Origin: Streptomyces sp. JJ36
GTDB lineage: Bacteria; Actinomycetota; Actinomycetes; Streptomycetales; Streptomycetaceae
Assembly (NCBI RefSeq): GCF_021696945.1
Contig: NZ_JACYHE010000025.1
Span: forward strand, 1 to 64,000
Length of the DNA: 64,000 nucleotides
Reading direction: 5' to 3'
Under the pieces are notes generated by a model, which had not been told where the DNA came from, made no database searches, and saw only the letters and a list, made by a program, of their open reading frames with translations. Within the stretch, counting starts at the first letter, position 1, and every line of letters starts with the position of its first letter. Below, one piece after another: positions 38,399-47,118 of the stretch. The position numbers and the translations under genes are program-made.

Positions 38399-38617
38399 TC
38401 AGGCGGCGGGGCCGCCCTGCCCCCCGCCCTCGTCCCGGCGCCGGTCCTCGGACATGCGGTCCATGGATTCCTTGGCCTTGCCGGTGCCGCGCTCGATCTT
38501 GTCGGTGTACTTGCCGCCGGTCTTCCGGTCCACCGTCTCCGCGGTCTTGTCCACGCCACGTTCGACCTTGTCACCGTGCTGGCCGAGCATGCCCTTGACC
38601 TTGTCCATGAAGCCCAT
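38399..38617 (-). CDS. Small MT0933/Rv0909-type antitoxin-like protein
   Basis: 72 aa, very hydrophilic and rich in Lys, Asp and Gly: [20 protein letters not shown], then [20 protein letters not shown] and [12 protein letters not shown]. This matches the actinobacterial family labelled antitoxin after Rv0909, which also resembles CsbD-like stress proteins. The start at 38617 has a strong GAGGAAGGG about 9 nt upstream. No toxin gene is next to it, so the antitoxin label is weak; a general stress protein is as likely. Confidence 0.75.
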   Translation of the reverse strand: MGFMDKVKGMLGQHGDKVERGVDKTAETVDRKTGGKYTDKIERGTGKAKESMDRMSEDRRRDEGGGQGGPAA

Positions 38618-38841
38618 GGCGGTCACCCTTCCTCGTGACGTACTCGTGCGGGTACGGGCGCCTCGCCCGCCACGTCCGACCACCGTCCGGCGGGAGCCGC
38701 CGGGGCGTCGTCCGCCCCTCGGGTGCACCGTCCGGCGAACGCAAAACGGGCGAAACCTCATCTCCGCACCATCGACGATACGCGTGCTTCCCGCGGTCCG
38801 CGCCGTGCGCGGGAGCGGCCCCGCCCCTGCGGGCCCCCTTG

Positions 38842-38868
38842 CCGGAGACCGCGGGCCGCGGTCTCCGG
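38842..38868. repeat. 27-bp inverted repeat upstream of miaA
   Basis: CCGGAGACCGCGG (38842-38854) and CCGCGGTCTCCGG (38856-38868) are perfect 13-bp arms around one G. It lies in the 317-bp gap between the divergent antitoxin-like gene and miaA, where no terminator is expected, so it may be an operator. The rest of the gap shows no gene. Confidence 0.65.
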
Positions 38869-38922
38869 AGGGCGTCCGGGTCCGGTCCCCCCGGGCGTGC
38901 GGTCCGGCCCGGTGGGGTTTGC

Positions 38923-38928
38923 GAGACT
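38923..38928 (+). promoter_or_regulatory. -10-like element for miaA
   Basis: GAGACT ends 6 nt before the GTG at 38935, the spacing typical of leaderless starts here. Confidence 0.35.
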
Positions 38929-38934
38929 GGGCCC

Positions 38935-39882
38935 GTGACCACGCCACCCACCCGCCCCTCCTCCCCCCAGGTCGTCGCCGTGGTGGGGCCCACCGCGGCC
39001 GGAAAGTCGGATCTCGGTGTCGCCCTCGCCCGCGAGCTGGGCGGCGAGGTCGTCAACGCGGACTCCATGCAGCTCTACCGCGGCATGGACATCGGCACCG
39101 CCAAGCTCAGCGCCACGGAGCGGCGCGGTGTGCCGCACCGTCTGCTCGACGTCTGGGACGTCACCGAGACGGCCAGCGTCGCCGAGTACCAGCGGCTGGC
39201 CCGCGAGGAGATCGACCGGCTGCTCGCCGCCGGCCGGGTCCCGGTGCTGGTCGGTGGGTCCGGGCTCTATGTGCGCGCCGCCATCGACGTGATGGAGTTC
39301 CCGGGCACCGACCCCCGGGTGCGGGCGCGGCTGGAGGAGGAGCTCGCCACGGTCGGGCCGGGCCCGCTGCACGCGCGGCTGGCGGCTGCCGACCCGGCGG
39401 CCGCCCGGGCCATCCTGCCGAGCAACGGGCGGCGCGTCGTGCGCGCCCTGGAGGTCATCGAGATCACCGGCCGTCCGTTCACCGCGAACCTGCCGGGGCA
39501 CGAGGCGGTCTACGACACGCTCCAGATCGGGGTGGACGTCGCCCGGCCGGAGCTGGACGAGCGGATCGCCCACCGTGTCGGGCGGATGTGGGAGGCCGGG
39601 CTGGTCGACGAGGTGCGGGCGCTGGAGGGCGCCGGCCTGCGCCACGGGCGCACGGCGTCCCGGGCCCTGGGCTACCAGCAGGTCCTGGCCGCGCTCGCGG
39701 GGGAATGCACCGAGGAGGAGGCCCGCGTGGAGACCGTACGCGCCACCAAGCGCTTCGCCCGCCGGCAGGACTCCTGGTTCCGTCGCGACCACCGGGTGCA
39801 CTGGCTCAGCGGCGCGGCCGGCGACCGCCGGGAACTCAACGGGCGGGCTCTCGCGTTGCTCGAACGAGCGGTCACAGCCTGA
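38935..39882 (+). CDS. miaA: tRNA dimethylallyltransferase MiaA
   Basis: 315 aa. Transfers a dimethylallyl group to A37 of tRNAs, the substrate for MiaB. P-loop GPTAAGKS (residues 18-25), [35 protein letters not shown] and the C-terminal [12 protein letters not shown] and [18 protein letters not shown]-like motifs (here [18 protein letters not shown]) are present. GTG 38935 is chosen because the P-loop follows after 17 residues and a -10-like hexamer precedes it; the frame is open further upstream without coding character. Confidence 0.95.
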   Translation: MTTPPTRPSSPQVVAVVGPTAAGKSDLGVALARELGGEVVNADSMQLYRGMDIGTAKLSATERRGVPHRLLDVWDVTETASVAEYQRLAREEIDRLLAAGRVPVLVGGSGLYVRAAIDVMEFPGTDPRVRARLEEELATVGPGPLHARLAAADPAAARAILPSNGRRVVRALEVIEITGRPFTANLPGHEAVYDTLQIGVDVARPELDERIAHRVGRMWEAGLVDEVRALEGAGLRHGRTASRALGYQQVLAALAGECTEEEARVETVRATKRFARRQDSWFRRDHRVHWLSGAAGDRRELNGRALALLERAVTA

Positions 39883-39984
39883 TCACGTGATGGCATCGGG
39901 ACGTCCCGGGCGGCGGGTCGCGCACTCCGGACGTGCCATCATCGAGCATCGGTGGAGCCGAAGCAGCGGTAGTGGGGAGGGCGC

Positions 39985-40440
39985 GTGGCGATGGAGGCCG
40001 GCCCTCGTGACAACGAAGAGATCAAGGTCGAGCACGTGAACCCGCTCGACGCTCCGGAGACGGACACCGACGAGTTCGGCGAGGGCCCCGAGGAGCCGCC
40101 CGTGGAGCCGCACGAGCTGCGGCCTCCGCGCCGGATGCGGCTGTGGCAGCTCGCCCCGGTGGTCGTGCTGGGGGCGCTCGGCTCGCTGATGTTCGCCTTT
40201 CCCCTGGCCTTCGAGCCCGGCGCCCGGTCCGGCGCCGTGGTCTCCATGCTGGGCCTGCTGATCTTCGGCTGCGCCGCGGGCTGGGGCGTGATGGCCGCCC
40301 GTCGCGTCGGGCAGCGCTGGCCCGGACTGCCCGGGCCGGGATCGGGTCAGCGCGCGGACTGGCGGGTGGTTCTCCTCTACACGGTGATCATCGGCACCCT
40401 CGCCGCGCTGGCCGTCTGGCGGGTCGCCCGGCTCGCTTAG
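39985..40440 (+). CDS. Small integral membrane protein, unknown function
   Basis: 151 aa. An acidic Pro-rich cytosolic N-terminus (residues 1-50) is followed by three hydrophobic segments (about 54-72, 79-103, 126-146: LWQLAPVVVLGALGSLMFAF, GAVVSMLGLLIFGCAAGWGV, VLLYTVIIGTLAALAVW). GTG 39985 has GGGGAGGG about 5 nt upstream. Located between miaA and dapF; no family recognised. Confidence 0.75.
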   Translation: MAMEAGPRDNEEIKVEHVNPLDAPETDTDEFGEGPEEPPVEPHELRPPRRMRLWQLAPVVVLGALGSLMFAFPLAFEPGARSGAVVSMLGLLIFGCAAGWGVMAARRVGQRWPGLPGPGSGQRADWRVVLLYTVIIGTLAALAVWRVARLA

Positions 40441-40513
40441 GGCCTGTCCGGCGCGGGCACGAGAAGGTCCGCCGGAAGGCACCGGGGCCCGTCCCGGTCC
40501 CCGCGCGACCCCG

Positions 40514-40519
40514 TACGAT
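40514..40519 (+). promoter_or_regulatory. -10 element for dapF
   Basis: TACGAT ends 7 nt before GTG 40527, giving a predicted leaderless transcript. Confidence 0.5.
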
Positions 40520-40526
40520 CGGGACT

Positions 40527-41393
40527 GTGAGCATCGCGCGGCAGGTGCCGTTCCTCAAGGGCCACGGCACCGAGAACGACTTCGTCATCCTCCCCGACCC
40601 GGACGGCGTCCTGGAACTGCCCGCGGACGTCGTCGCCCGCCTGTGCGACCGGCGGGCCGGTATCGGCGGGGACGGGCTGCTGCGGGTGGTGCGCTCCGCC
40701 CGGCACCCGGAGGGCCGGGCCCTGGCCGAAGAGGCCGAGTGGTTCATGGACTACCGCAACGCCGACGGCAGCGTCGCGGAGATGTGCGGGAACGGCGTGC
40801 GGGTCTTCGCCCGCTGTCTGGAGCGGGCCGGACTGGTCTCGGCCGGTGATCTGGCCGTGGCCACCCGGGCCGGCGTGCGGCGCGTGCACCTGGCCAAGGA
40901 CGGCGCCGTCACCGTGCAGATGGGCCGGGCCGTGCTCCCGGCCGACGAGGTCACCGTCACCGTGGGGGAGCGGAGCTGGCCCGCCCGGCATGTCGGGATG
41001 GGAAATCCGCACGCCGTCGCCTTCGTCGGGGACCTCGGCGACGCCGGCCCGCTGCGGGAGCCGCCGCTGGTCGCCCCCGCGGCCGCCTACCCGCACGGGA
41101 CGAACGTCGAGTTCGTCGTGGACCGCGGGCCCGGGCATGTCGCCCTCCGGGTGCACGAGCGCGGCTCCGGGGAGACCCGTTCCTGTGGTACGGGCGCCTG
41201 TGCGGCCATGGTCGCCGCCGCCCGCCGGGACGGCGCCGACCCCGCCACGGACGGCGTCCCGGCGACGTACACGGTGGACGTGCCGGGCGGGCGGCTGGTG
41301 ATCACCGAGCGCGCCGACGGCGAGATCGAGATGACGGGCCCGGCCGTGATCGTCGCGGAGGGCGGCCTGGACCCGGACTGGCTCGCCGGCTGA
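40527..41393 (+). CDS. dapF: Diaminopimelate epimerase
   Basis: 288 aa. Converts LL- to meso-diaminopimelate for lysine; Streptomyces walls use LL-DAP, so here the enzyme mainly serves lysine synthesis. The catalytic cysteine pair is Cys87 (EMCGNGVR) and Cys220 (RSCGTGAC); GHGTENDFV and GMGNPHAV are further family motifs. GTG 40527 gives MSIARQVPFLKGHGTENDF, a standard start. Confidence 0.95.
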   Translation: MSIARQVPFLKGHGTENDFVILPDPDGVLELPADVVARLCDRRAGIGGDGLLRVVRSARHPEGRALAEEAEWFMDYRNADGSVAEMCGNGVRVFARCLERAGLVSAGDLAVATRAGVRRVHLAKDGAVTVQMGRAVLPADEVTVTVGERSWPARHVGMGNPHAVAFVGDLGDAGPLREPPLVAPAAAYPHGTNVEFVVDRGPGHVALRVHERGSGETRSCGTGACAAMVAAARRDGADPATDGVPATYTVDVPGGRLVITERADGEIEMTGPAVIVAEGGLDPDWLAG

Positions 41394-41472
41394 GCGCGCG
41401 ACGGGCGTACGCGGGAGGCGCGCGGCATATCGCCGTGTGCGCCCCAACCTCCCGCTCCCGTCGCTCGATTGG

Positions 41473-41486
41473 GTGATCCCGGTCAC
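41473..41486 (+). promoter_or_regulatory. Crp-type site upstream of rshA
   Basis: GTGATCCCGGTCAC fits the streptomycete Crp motif GTG-N6-GNCAC exactly and is also a GTGA-N6-TCAC palindrome. It lies 40 bp upstream of the TAGCAT -10-like element of rshA. Confidence 0.5.
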
Positions 41487-41525
41487 GGTGTGGAAGAGCC
41501 GGTCAGCACTATGTGAGGGGCTCGG

Positions 41526-41531
41526 TAGCAT
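41526..41531 (+). promoter_or_regulatory. -10-like element for rshA
   Basis: TAGCAT, about 56 nt before ATG 41588; the predicted leader would be about 50 nt. Confidence 0.35.
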
Positions 41532-41587
41532 CACCGGAGGGGAACGGGCCTGCACGAGCGGGACGAGCGGCACGACCGGGAGATGCC

Positions 41588-43828
41588 ATGGACGCGGTGC
41601 GAAGCCTCCGGCGGCTCAGCCGGGCCGCGCTGGCGCGTTCCGGGCCCCGGGGCGGCGGTCTGCCGGACGCCATCGAGCATGTCGCCCAGGTCCACCGCGC
41701 CCACCACCCCGGCGCCGACCTGGACATCCTGCGCCGGGCGTACGTCCTCGCCGAGTCCTCCCACCGCGGCCAGACCCGCAAGAGCGGCGAGCCCTACATC
41801 ACCCACCCCCTGGCCGTGACGCTGATCCTCGCGCAACTCGGCGCGGAGACCACCACGCTGACGGCGTCCCTGCTGCACGACACCGTCGAGGACACCGAGG
41901 TGACGCTCGAGCAGGTGAAGGCGGAGTTCGGCGCCGAGGTCTGCCACCTCGTCGACGGGGTCACCAAGCTGGAGAAGGTGGAGTACGGCGCCGCGGCCGA
42001 GCCGGAGACCTTCCGCAAGATGCTGGTCGCCACCGGCAGCGACGTCCGGGTGATGTCCATCAAGCTGGCGGACCGGCTGCACAACATGCGCACCCTCGGC
42101 GTGATGCGTCCCGAGAAGCAGGCCCGCATCGCCCGGGTGACCCGGGACGTCCTGATCCCGCTCGCCGAACGCCTGGGCGTGCAGGCGCTCAAGCGCGAGC
42201 TGGAGGACCTGGTCTTCGCCATCCTCCTGCCGGAGGAGCACCGCCGCACCCAGCAGCTCATCCGGGAGCACACCGCCCGGCGCGACCCGCTCACCGAGGT
42301 CGCCGGCGCCGTCCGCGCCACGCTGCGCGAGGCCTCCCTGGACGCGCAGGTCCTCATCCGGCCCCGGCACGCGGTCTCCGTGCACCGCCTGCTCCGCAAG
42401 CGGGGTGCGCTGGGGGCCTGCGACTTCGGGCGGCTGCTCATCCTCGTCGGCGAGGACGCCGAGTGTTACGCCGTCCTGGGCGAGCTGCACACCTGCTTCA
42501 CCCCGGTGATCTCGGAGTTCAAGGACTTCATCGCGGTCCCCAAGTTCAACCTCTACCAGTCGCTCCACACCGCCTTCGCCGACGCGGGCGGCAGGGTCGC
42601 CGAGGTCCTGGTCCGCACCCACCGGATGCACCGGGTCGCGGAGGCCGGCGTGGTGGCGCTCGGCGACCCGCACACGGCCCCCTCCGGGCAGGCCGACGCC
42701 GTTCCGGACGGGGAGCGCGCGGACCCCACCCGGCCCGGCTGGCTCTCCCGGCTGCTGGAGTGGCAGAGCCACGCGCCGGACCCGGACACCTTCTGGACGG
42801 AGCTGCGGGACGAGCTCGCGGAGGACCGCGAGATCACGGTCTACCCCGCCGCCCCCGCCGAGACCGAGGCGGCCCGCGCCCTGCCGCTGCCGGCCGGTGC
42901 CACCTGCGTGGACGCCGCCTACGCGCTGCACGGGGAGGCCGCCCACCGCTGTATCGGCGCCCGGGTCAACGGCCGGCTGGCGGCGCTCAGCACCGTGCTG
43001 CGGGACGGCGACGCCGTGCAGCCCTTCCTGGCGCCGGCCTCCGCGTCCGGCGCCCACGCCCCCGCCCCGGAGTGGCTGGAGCACGCACGCACCCCGGCCG
43101 CCCGCATCGCCATCCGCCGGTGGCTGGCCGCGCACCCGCCGGAGCCGGTACGGCCCGGAGCCGCGGAGGGGGACGACGCCGCCGGCCCCGCGGAGCCGGA
43201 GGGCGACGCTCCGGAGGCATCCGGTTCCGCCGGCGGCGGAGGCCCGGAGCCGGCTCCCGTGGGTCTCCCGGAGGTCCCGGGCACCGGCCGCCCGGAGGTC
43301 CCCGCAGCCGCCACGGAGAGCGGGGCCCCGGCCGGCTCGCGCGCCGGTCCGCCGCCCGGTCCGCCGCCCGAGCCGCCGCCCGTGGTGACCGGCCACCCCG
43401 GCGCCCCGGTGCGGCTCGCCCGGTGCTGCACCCCGGTGCCGCCCGACGCCGTCACCGGCTTCCCGGTGCGCGGCGGTGCGGTCACGGTCCACCGGGACAG
43501 TTGCCACACCGTCGTACGGATGGCCGCCGCCGGGCGCGCTCCGGTGCCCGTCCGGTGGCGCACCCACGCCTCCGGCTGCCGGGTCACCCTGCTCGCCGAG
43601 GCCTTCGGCCGGCCCCGGCTGCTCGCCGACCTGACCGAGACCATCGCGGCGCAGGGTGCTGCCGTGGTCGCCGCCGACGTGGCCCCACCCTGCGAGCAGC
43701 GGGTGCGGCACACGTACACGCTCCAGCTCCCGGACGCCTCGGGCCTGCCCGACCTGATGCGGGCCATGCGGCGGGTGCCCGGCGTCTACGACGTGAGCCG
43801 CGCAGTCCGCCGCCTCTCCACCGGCTGA
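41588..43828 (+). CDS. rshA: RelA/SpoT homologue RshA
   Basis: 746 aa. Domains: HD hydrolase (about residues 50-200; His97-Asp98 in LLHDTVEDTEV, KLADRLHNMRTL), RelA/SpoT synthetase (about 235-350), TGS (about 415-480), a Pro/Gly-rich insert (about 510-600), then a short CC/zinc-finger-like region (ARCCTPVPPDAVTGF) and ACT (about 660-745). The hydrolase half looks intact. The synthetase keeps FKDFIAVPKFNLYQSLHT, but EVQIRT reads EVLVRT (near residue 339) and several other invariant positions differ. It corresponds to RshA of S. coelicolor (SCO5794), the second long RSH beside RelA. ATG 41588 has GGGAG 5 nt upstream; ATG 41583 is out of frame. Confidence 0.92.
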   Translation: MDAVRSLRRLSRAALARSGPRGGGLPDAIEHVAQVHRAHHPGADLDILRRAYVLAESSHRGQTRKSGEPYITHPLAVTLILAQLGAETTTLTASLLHDTVEDTEVTLEQVKAEFGAEVCHLVDGVTKLEKVEYGAAAEPETFRKMLVATGSDVRVMSIKLADRLHNMRTLGVMRPEKQARIARVTRDVLIPLAERLGVQALKRELEDLVFAILLPEEHRRTQQLIREHTARRDPLTEVAGAVRATLREASLDAQVLIRPRHAVSVHRLLRKRGALGACDFGRLLILVGEDAECYAVLGELHTCFTPVISEFKDFIAVPKFNLYQSLHTAFADAGGRVAEVLVRTHRMHRVAEAGVVALGDPHTAPSGQADAVPDGERADPTRPGWLSRLLEWQSHAPDPDTFWTELRDELAEDREITVYPAAPAETEAARALPLPAGATCVDAAYALHGEAAHRCIGARVNGRLAALSTVLRDGDAVQPFLAPASASGAHAPAPEWLEHARTPAARIAIRRWLAAHPPEPVRPGAAEGDDAAGPAEPEGDAPEASGSAGGGGPEPAPVGLPEVPGTGRPEVPAAATESGAPAGSRAGPPPGPPPEPPPVVTGHPGAPVRLARCCTPVPPDAVTGFPVRGGAVTVHRDSCHTVVRMAAAGRAPVPVRWRTHASGCRVTLLAEAFGRPRLLADLTETIAAQGAAVVAADVAPPCEQRVRHTYTLQLPDASGLPDLMRAMRRVPGVYDVSRAVRRLSTG

Positions 43829-43918
43829 CACCCGCGCGCGGACCCCGTTCGGGGGCTTTCCGGCGGGCCGCGGGAGCGGCACCCGGGGCGGCCGCCGGCG
43901 TGCTGATAGCAGTGCTCC

Positions 43919-45415
43919 ATGAGCACCGCCACCCCCGCCCCCGGCACCCGGCCCGGCGGCCCCGGCCGGCCCCGCACGCTCCGCCGCCGCACGGCAGCGG
44001 CCCTCGCCTCCGCCGCCGTCACCCTGAGTCTGGTCGCCGCCGCGGTCCCCGGGCCCCGGGCCCTCGGCGTCGGCGACCGCCTCTTCCCGGCCCTGGGCAA
44101 CCCGGGGTACGACGTGCGCGCGTATCACCTGGCCTTCCGCTACGGCGGCGACCACGACCGCCCGCTGCGGGCCCGCACCCGGATCACCGCCCGCGTCACC
44201 GCGGACCGGCTGGAGCGGGTCAACCTCGACTTCTCCGGCGGCGAGGTCCGCTCCGCACGGATCGCCGGGCGGGACGTCCGGCACACCACGGTGGGCGAGG
44301 ACCTGGTGCTCACCCCGGACCGTCCGCTGCGCCGCGGCGCCCTGCTGCGGGTCGACATCCGGCACACCAGCCCCACGGACGGCTCCCGCGGCGGCTGGGT
44401 CCGTACCCGGGACGGCCTGGTCATGGCCAACCAGGCGGACGCGGCGCACCGCGTCTTCCCCTGCAACGACCACCCCTCGGACAAGGCCCGCTTCACCTTC
44501 CGGCTCACCGCGCCGCGCGGCGTCACCGCCGTCGCGAACGGCGTCCGCACCGGTGCGCGGCACACGAAGGCGCGCACCACCTGGACGTACACCAGCCGGC
44601 ATCCCATGGCCACCGAGCTGGCACAGGTGTCCCTCGGCCGCTCCGACGTGGTGCGGGCCGCCGGTCCGCACGGCCTCCCGCTGCGCCACGTGGTGCCTTC
44701 CCGGCACCGCGCCGGGCTGGAGCCCTGGCTCGCCCGCACCCCGGGGCAGCTCCGCTGGCTGGAGCGGCGCCTCGGCCGCTACCCCTTCGAGACGTACGGA
44801 CTGCTGGTCGCCGACGCCCGCACCGGCTTCGCCCTGGAGACCCAGACCCTCTCCCTCTTCGAGCGGCGGCTCTTCGCCGGCGACTCCTTCCCGGACTGGT
44901 ACCGGGAGTCGGTGATGGTGCACGAGCTGGCCCACCAGTGGTTCGGGAACAGCGTCGCCCCGCGCCGCTGGGCAGACCTGTGGCTGAACGAGGGCCACGC
45001 CACCTGGTACGAGTGGCACTACGCCGAGCACCGCGGCGGCACCCCGGTGGCGGAGCGGATGCGCCGCGCGTACGCCCGTTCGGACGAGTGGCGGGAACGG
45101 TACGGGCCGCCCGCCGACCCGCGGCCGCTGCGCCCCGGCGACCGGACGGGCCTCTTCCGGAAGAGCGTGTACGACGGCTCGGCACTGGTGCTGTACGCCC
45201 TGCGGGAGGAGGTCGGCACCCGCGACTTCCGGCGGCTCCAGCGCGCCTGGACCGCCCGGCACCGGGACGGGGTGGCCGGCACCCGGGACTTCGTGCGGCT
45301 CGCCGAGGAGGTCTCCGGGCGTGACCTGGACGCCTTCTTCCGGGGCTGGCTGCACGGGGAACGCACCCCGCCGATGCCCGGTCACCCACAGTGGCGGACC
45401 CGCAAATCCGGGTGA
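43919..45415 (+). CDS. Secreted M1-family metallopeptidase
   Basis: 498 aa. A basic N-terminus and hydrophobic segment (about residues 22-43) form an export signal. The gluzincin site is HELAHQWFGN (His335, Glu336, His339) with the third ligand Glu358 in LWLNEGHATW, and a downstream Tyr-containing segment (FRKSVYDGSALVLYALREEVG). Shorter than PepN (about 850 aa), it lacks the ERAP1-like C-terminal domain, as do the secreted actinobacterial M1 enzymes. Substrates are probably extracellular peptides. ATG 43919 has no strong ribosome binding site. Confidence 0.88.
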   Translation: MSTATPAPGTRPGGPGRPRTLRRRTAAALASAAVTLSLVAAAVPGPRALGVGDRLFPALGNPGYDVRAYHLAFRYGGDHDRPLRARTRITARVTADRLERVNLDFSGGEVRSARIAGRDVRHTTVGEDLVLTPDRPLRRGALLRVDIRHTSPTDGSRGGWVRTRDGLVMANQADAAHRVFPCNDHPSDKARFTFRLTAPRGVTAVANGVRTGARHTKARTTWTYTSRHPMATELAQVSLGRSDVVRAAGPHGLPLRHVVPSRHRAGLEPWLARTPGQLRWLERRLGRYPFETYGLLVADARTGFALETQTLSLFERRLFAGDSFPDWYRESVMVHELAHQWFGNSVAPRRWADLWLNEGHATWYEWHYAEHRGGTPVAERMRRAYARSDEWRERYGPPADPRPLRPGDRTGLFRKSVYDGSALVLYALREEVGTRDFRRLQRAWTARHRDGVAGTRDFVRLAEEVSGRDLDAFFRGWLHGERTPPMPGHPQWRTRKSG

Positions 45416-45498
45416 CGGCGGTGCCCCGGCGTGCCACCATCGACGGCGTGCGGCGGCCGCACCGGGGAATGACCCGGGCATCGCGGGCGTTGCGCCTC

Positions 45499-45543
45499 AT
45501 GAGCCCTCAGGCGCACCTCGTGAACGTGCTGAGCGTCTCCTGA
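45499..45543 (+). CDS. Possible 14-codon leader ORF before hflX
   Basis: ATG to TGA encodes MSPQAHLVNVLSVS and ends 28 nt before the hflX start. GCGCCT (45492-45497) and AGGCGC (45508-45513) can form a small stem over its start codon. The ribosome binding site is poor. Whether it is translated is unknown. Confidence 0.25.
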   Translation: MSPQAHLVNVLSVS

Positions 45544-45571
45544 GCACACCGACGACGACCGAAGGATGCCC

Positions 45572-47068
45572 TTGACCCTCTCTTCCTCTCTTCCACGCCC
45601 CGGCCGGGCCCTCGCCGAGGCGGACCGCCGCGCCGACGCCCTGATGGCGGAGGACGCCGCGTGGAGTGACGAGACCGACGGCGCGCGGGACGGCGAGCAG
45701 TACGACCGCTCCGACCGGGCGGCGCTACGTCGCGTGGCCGGGCTCTCCACGGAGCTGGAGGACGTCACCGAGGTCGAGTACCGGCAGCTCCGCCTGGAGC
45801 GCGTGGTCCTCGTGGGTGTGTGGACCTCCGGCACGGCCCAGGACGCCGAGAACTCCCTGGCGGAGCTGGCCGCGCTCGCCGAGACGGCGGGCGCCCTCGT
45901 CCTGGACGGCGTCATCCAGCGCCGGGCCAAGCCGGACCCGGCGACCTACATCGGCTCCGGCAAGGCCGACGAGCTGCGCGACATCGTGCTGGAGACCGCG
46001 GCGGACACCGTGGTCTGCGACGGTGAGCTCAGCCCCGGCCAGCTCATCCACCTCGAGGACGTCGTCAAGGTCAAGGTGGTGGACCGCACCGCCCTGATCC
46101 TCGACATCTTCGCCCAGCACGCCAAGTCCCGCGAGGGCAAGGCACAGGTCGCCCTCGCGCAGATGCAGTACATGCTGCCGCGGCTGCGTGGCTGGGGCCA
46201 GTCGCTCTCCCGGCAGATGGGCGGCGGCGGCTCCGGGTCCGCGGGCGGCGGCATGGCCACCCGTGGTCCCGGTGAGACCAAGATCGAGACCGACCGGCGG
46301 CGGATCCGCGAGAAGATGGCGAAGATGCGCCGGGAGATCGCGGAGATGAAGACCGGCCGTGAGGTCCAGCGGCAGCACCGCAGGCGCGCCAAGGTGCCCT
46401 CGGTCGCGATCGCCGGCTACACCAACGCCGGCAAGTCCTCGCTGCTCAACCGCCTCACCGGCGCGGGCGTGCTGGTGGAGAACGCCCTCTTCGCCACCCT
46501 CGACCCCACCGTGCGCCGCGCGGAGACGCCCGGCGGGCGGCTCTACACCCTGGCCGACACCGTGGGCTTTGTGCGGCACCTGCCCCACCACCTGGTGGAG
46601 GCGTTCCGCTCCACCATGGAGGAGGTCGCGGACGCCGACCTCATCCTCCATGTGGTGGACGGTTCGCATCCGGCGCCCGAGGAGCAGCTCGCCTCCGTGC
46701 GCGAGGTGATCCGGGACGTCGGCGCCACGGACATCCCCGAGATCGTGGTGGTGAACAAGGCCGACGCCGCCGACCCGCTGGTGCTGCAGCGGCTGCTCCG
46801 GCAGGAGCCGCGCGCGCTCGTGGTGTCCGCCCGCACCGGGCAGGGCGTGGACGAGCTGCGGGCCCTGCTGGACGAGGAGCTGCCGCGCCCCTCGGTCGAG
46901 CTGGAGGTGCTGGTGCCGTACACCGCCGGTGCCCTGGTCTCCCGTGCCCACACGGAGGGCGAGGTGCTCTCCGAGCAGCACACCGGGGAGGGCACGCTGC
47001 TCACCGCGCGGGTGCACGAGGAGCTCGCCGCCGAGCTGCGGGCCTGTCTCCCGGCCGGGAAGGCCTGA
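45572..47068 (+). CDS. hflX: Ribosome-splitting GTPase HflX
   Basis: 498 aa. Binds stalled 50S/70S ribosomes and splits them under stress or antibiotics. The N-terminal HflX domain (about residues 65-200; DPATYIGSGKADEL, VVCDGELSPGQLIHLED) is followed by the GTPase with G1 GYTNAGKSS, G3 DTVGF and G4 NKAD. TTG 45572 is favoured because GAAGGA ends 5 nt before it and MTLSSS resembles homologues; ATG 45566, two codons earlier, overlaps that ribosome binding site. Two strong hairpins follow the stop. Confidence 0.93.
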   Translation: MTLSSSLPRPGRALAEADRRADALMAEDAAWSDETDGARDGEQYDRSDRAALRRVAGLSTELEDVTEVEYRQLRLERVVLVGVWTSGTAQDAENSLAELAALAETAGALVLDGVIQRRAKPDPATYIGSGKADELRDIVLETAADTVVCDGELSPGQLIHLEDVVKVKVVDRTALILDIFAQHAKSREGKAQVALAQMQYMLPRLRGWGQSLSRQMGGGGSGSAGGGMATRGPGETKIETDRRRIREKMAKMRREIAEMKTGREVQRQHRRRAKVPSVAIAGYTNAGKSSLLNRLTGAGVLVENALFATLDPTVRRAETPGGRLYTLADTVGFVRHLPHHLVEAFRSTMEEVADADLILHVVDGSHPAPEEQLASVREVIRDVGATDIPEIVVVNKADAADPLVLQRLLRQEPRALVVSARTGQGVDELRALLDEELPRPSVELEVLVPYTAGALVSRAHTEGEVLSEQHTGEGTLLTARVHEELAAELRACLPAGKA

Positions 47069-47075
47069 GCCCCGG

Positions 47076-47109
47076 CACTCGTGGCGGGCGTACCCGCCCG
47101 CCACGAGTG
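47076..47109. terminator. Terminator hairpin after hflX
   Basis: Perfect 15-bp stem CACTCGTGGCGGGCG (47076-47090) with CGCCCGCCACGAGTG (47095-47109), 4-nt loop, 7 nt after the hflX stop. Confidence 0.85.
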
Positions 47110-47118
47110 GACCGACCG

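Noticed and set aside
41583-41585. ATG five bases upstream as the rshA start
   Set aside because: Out of frame with the RSH protein; GGGAG is well spaced for ATG 41588.
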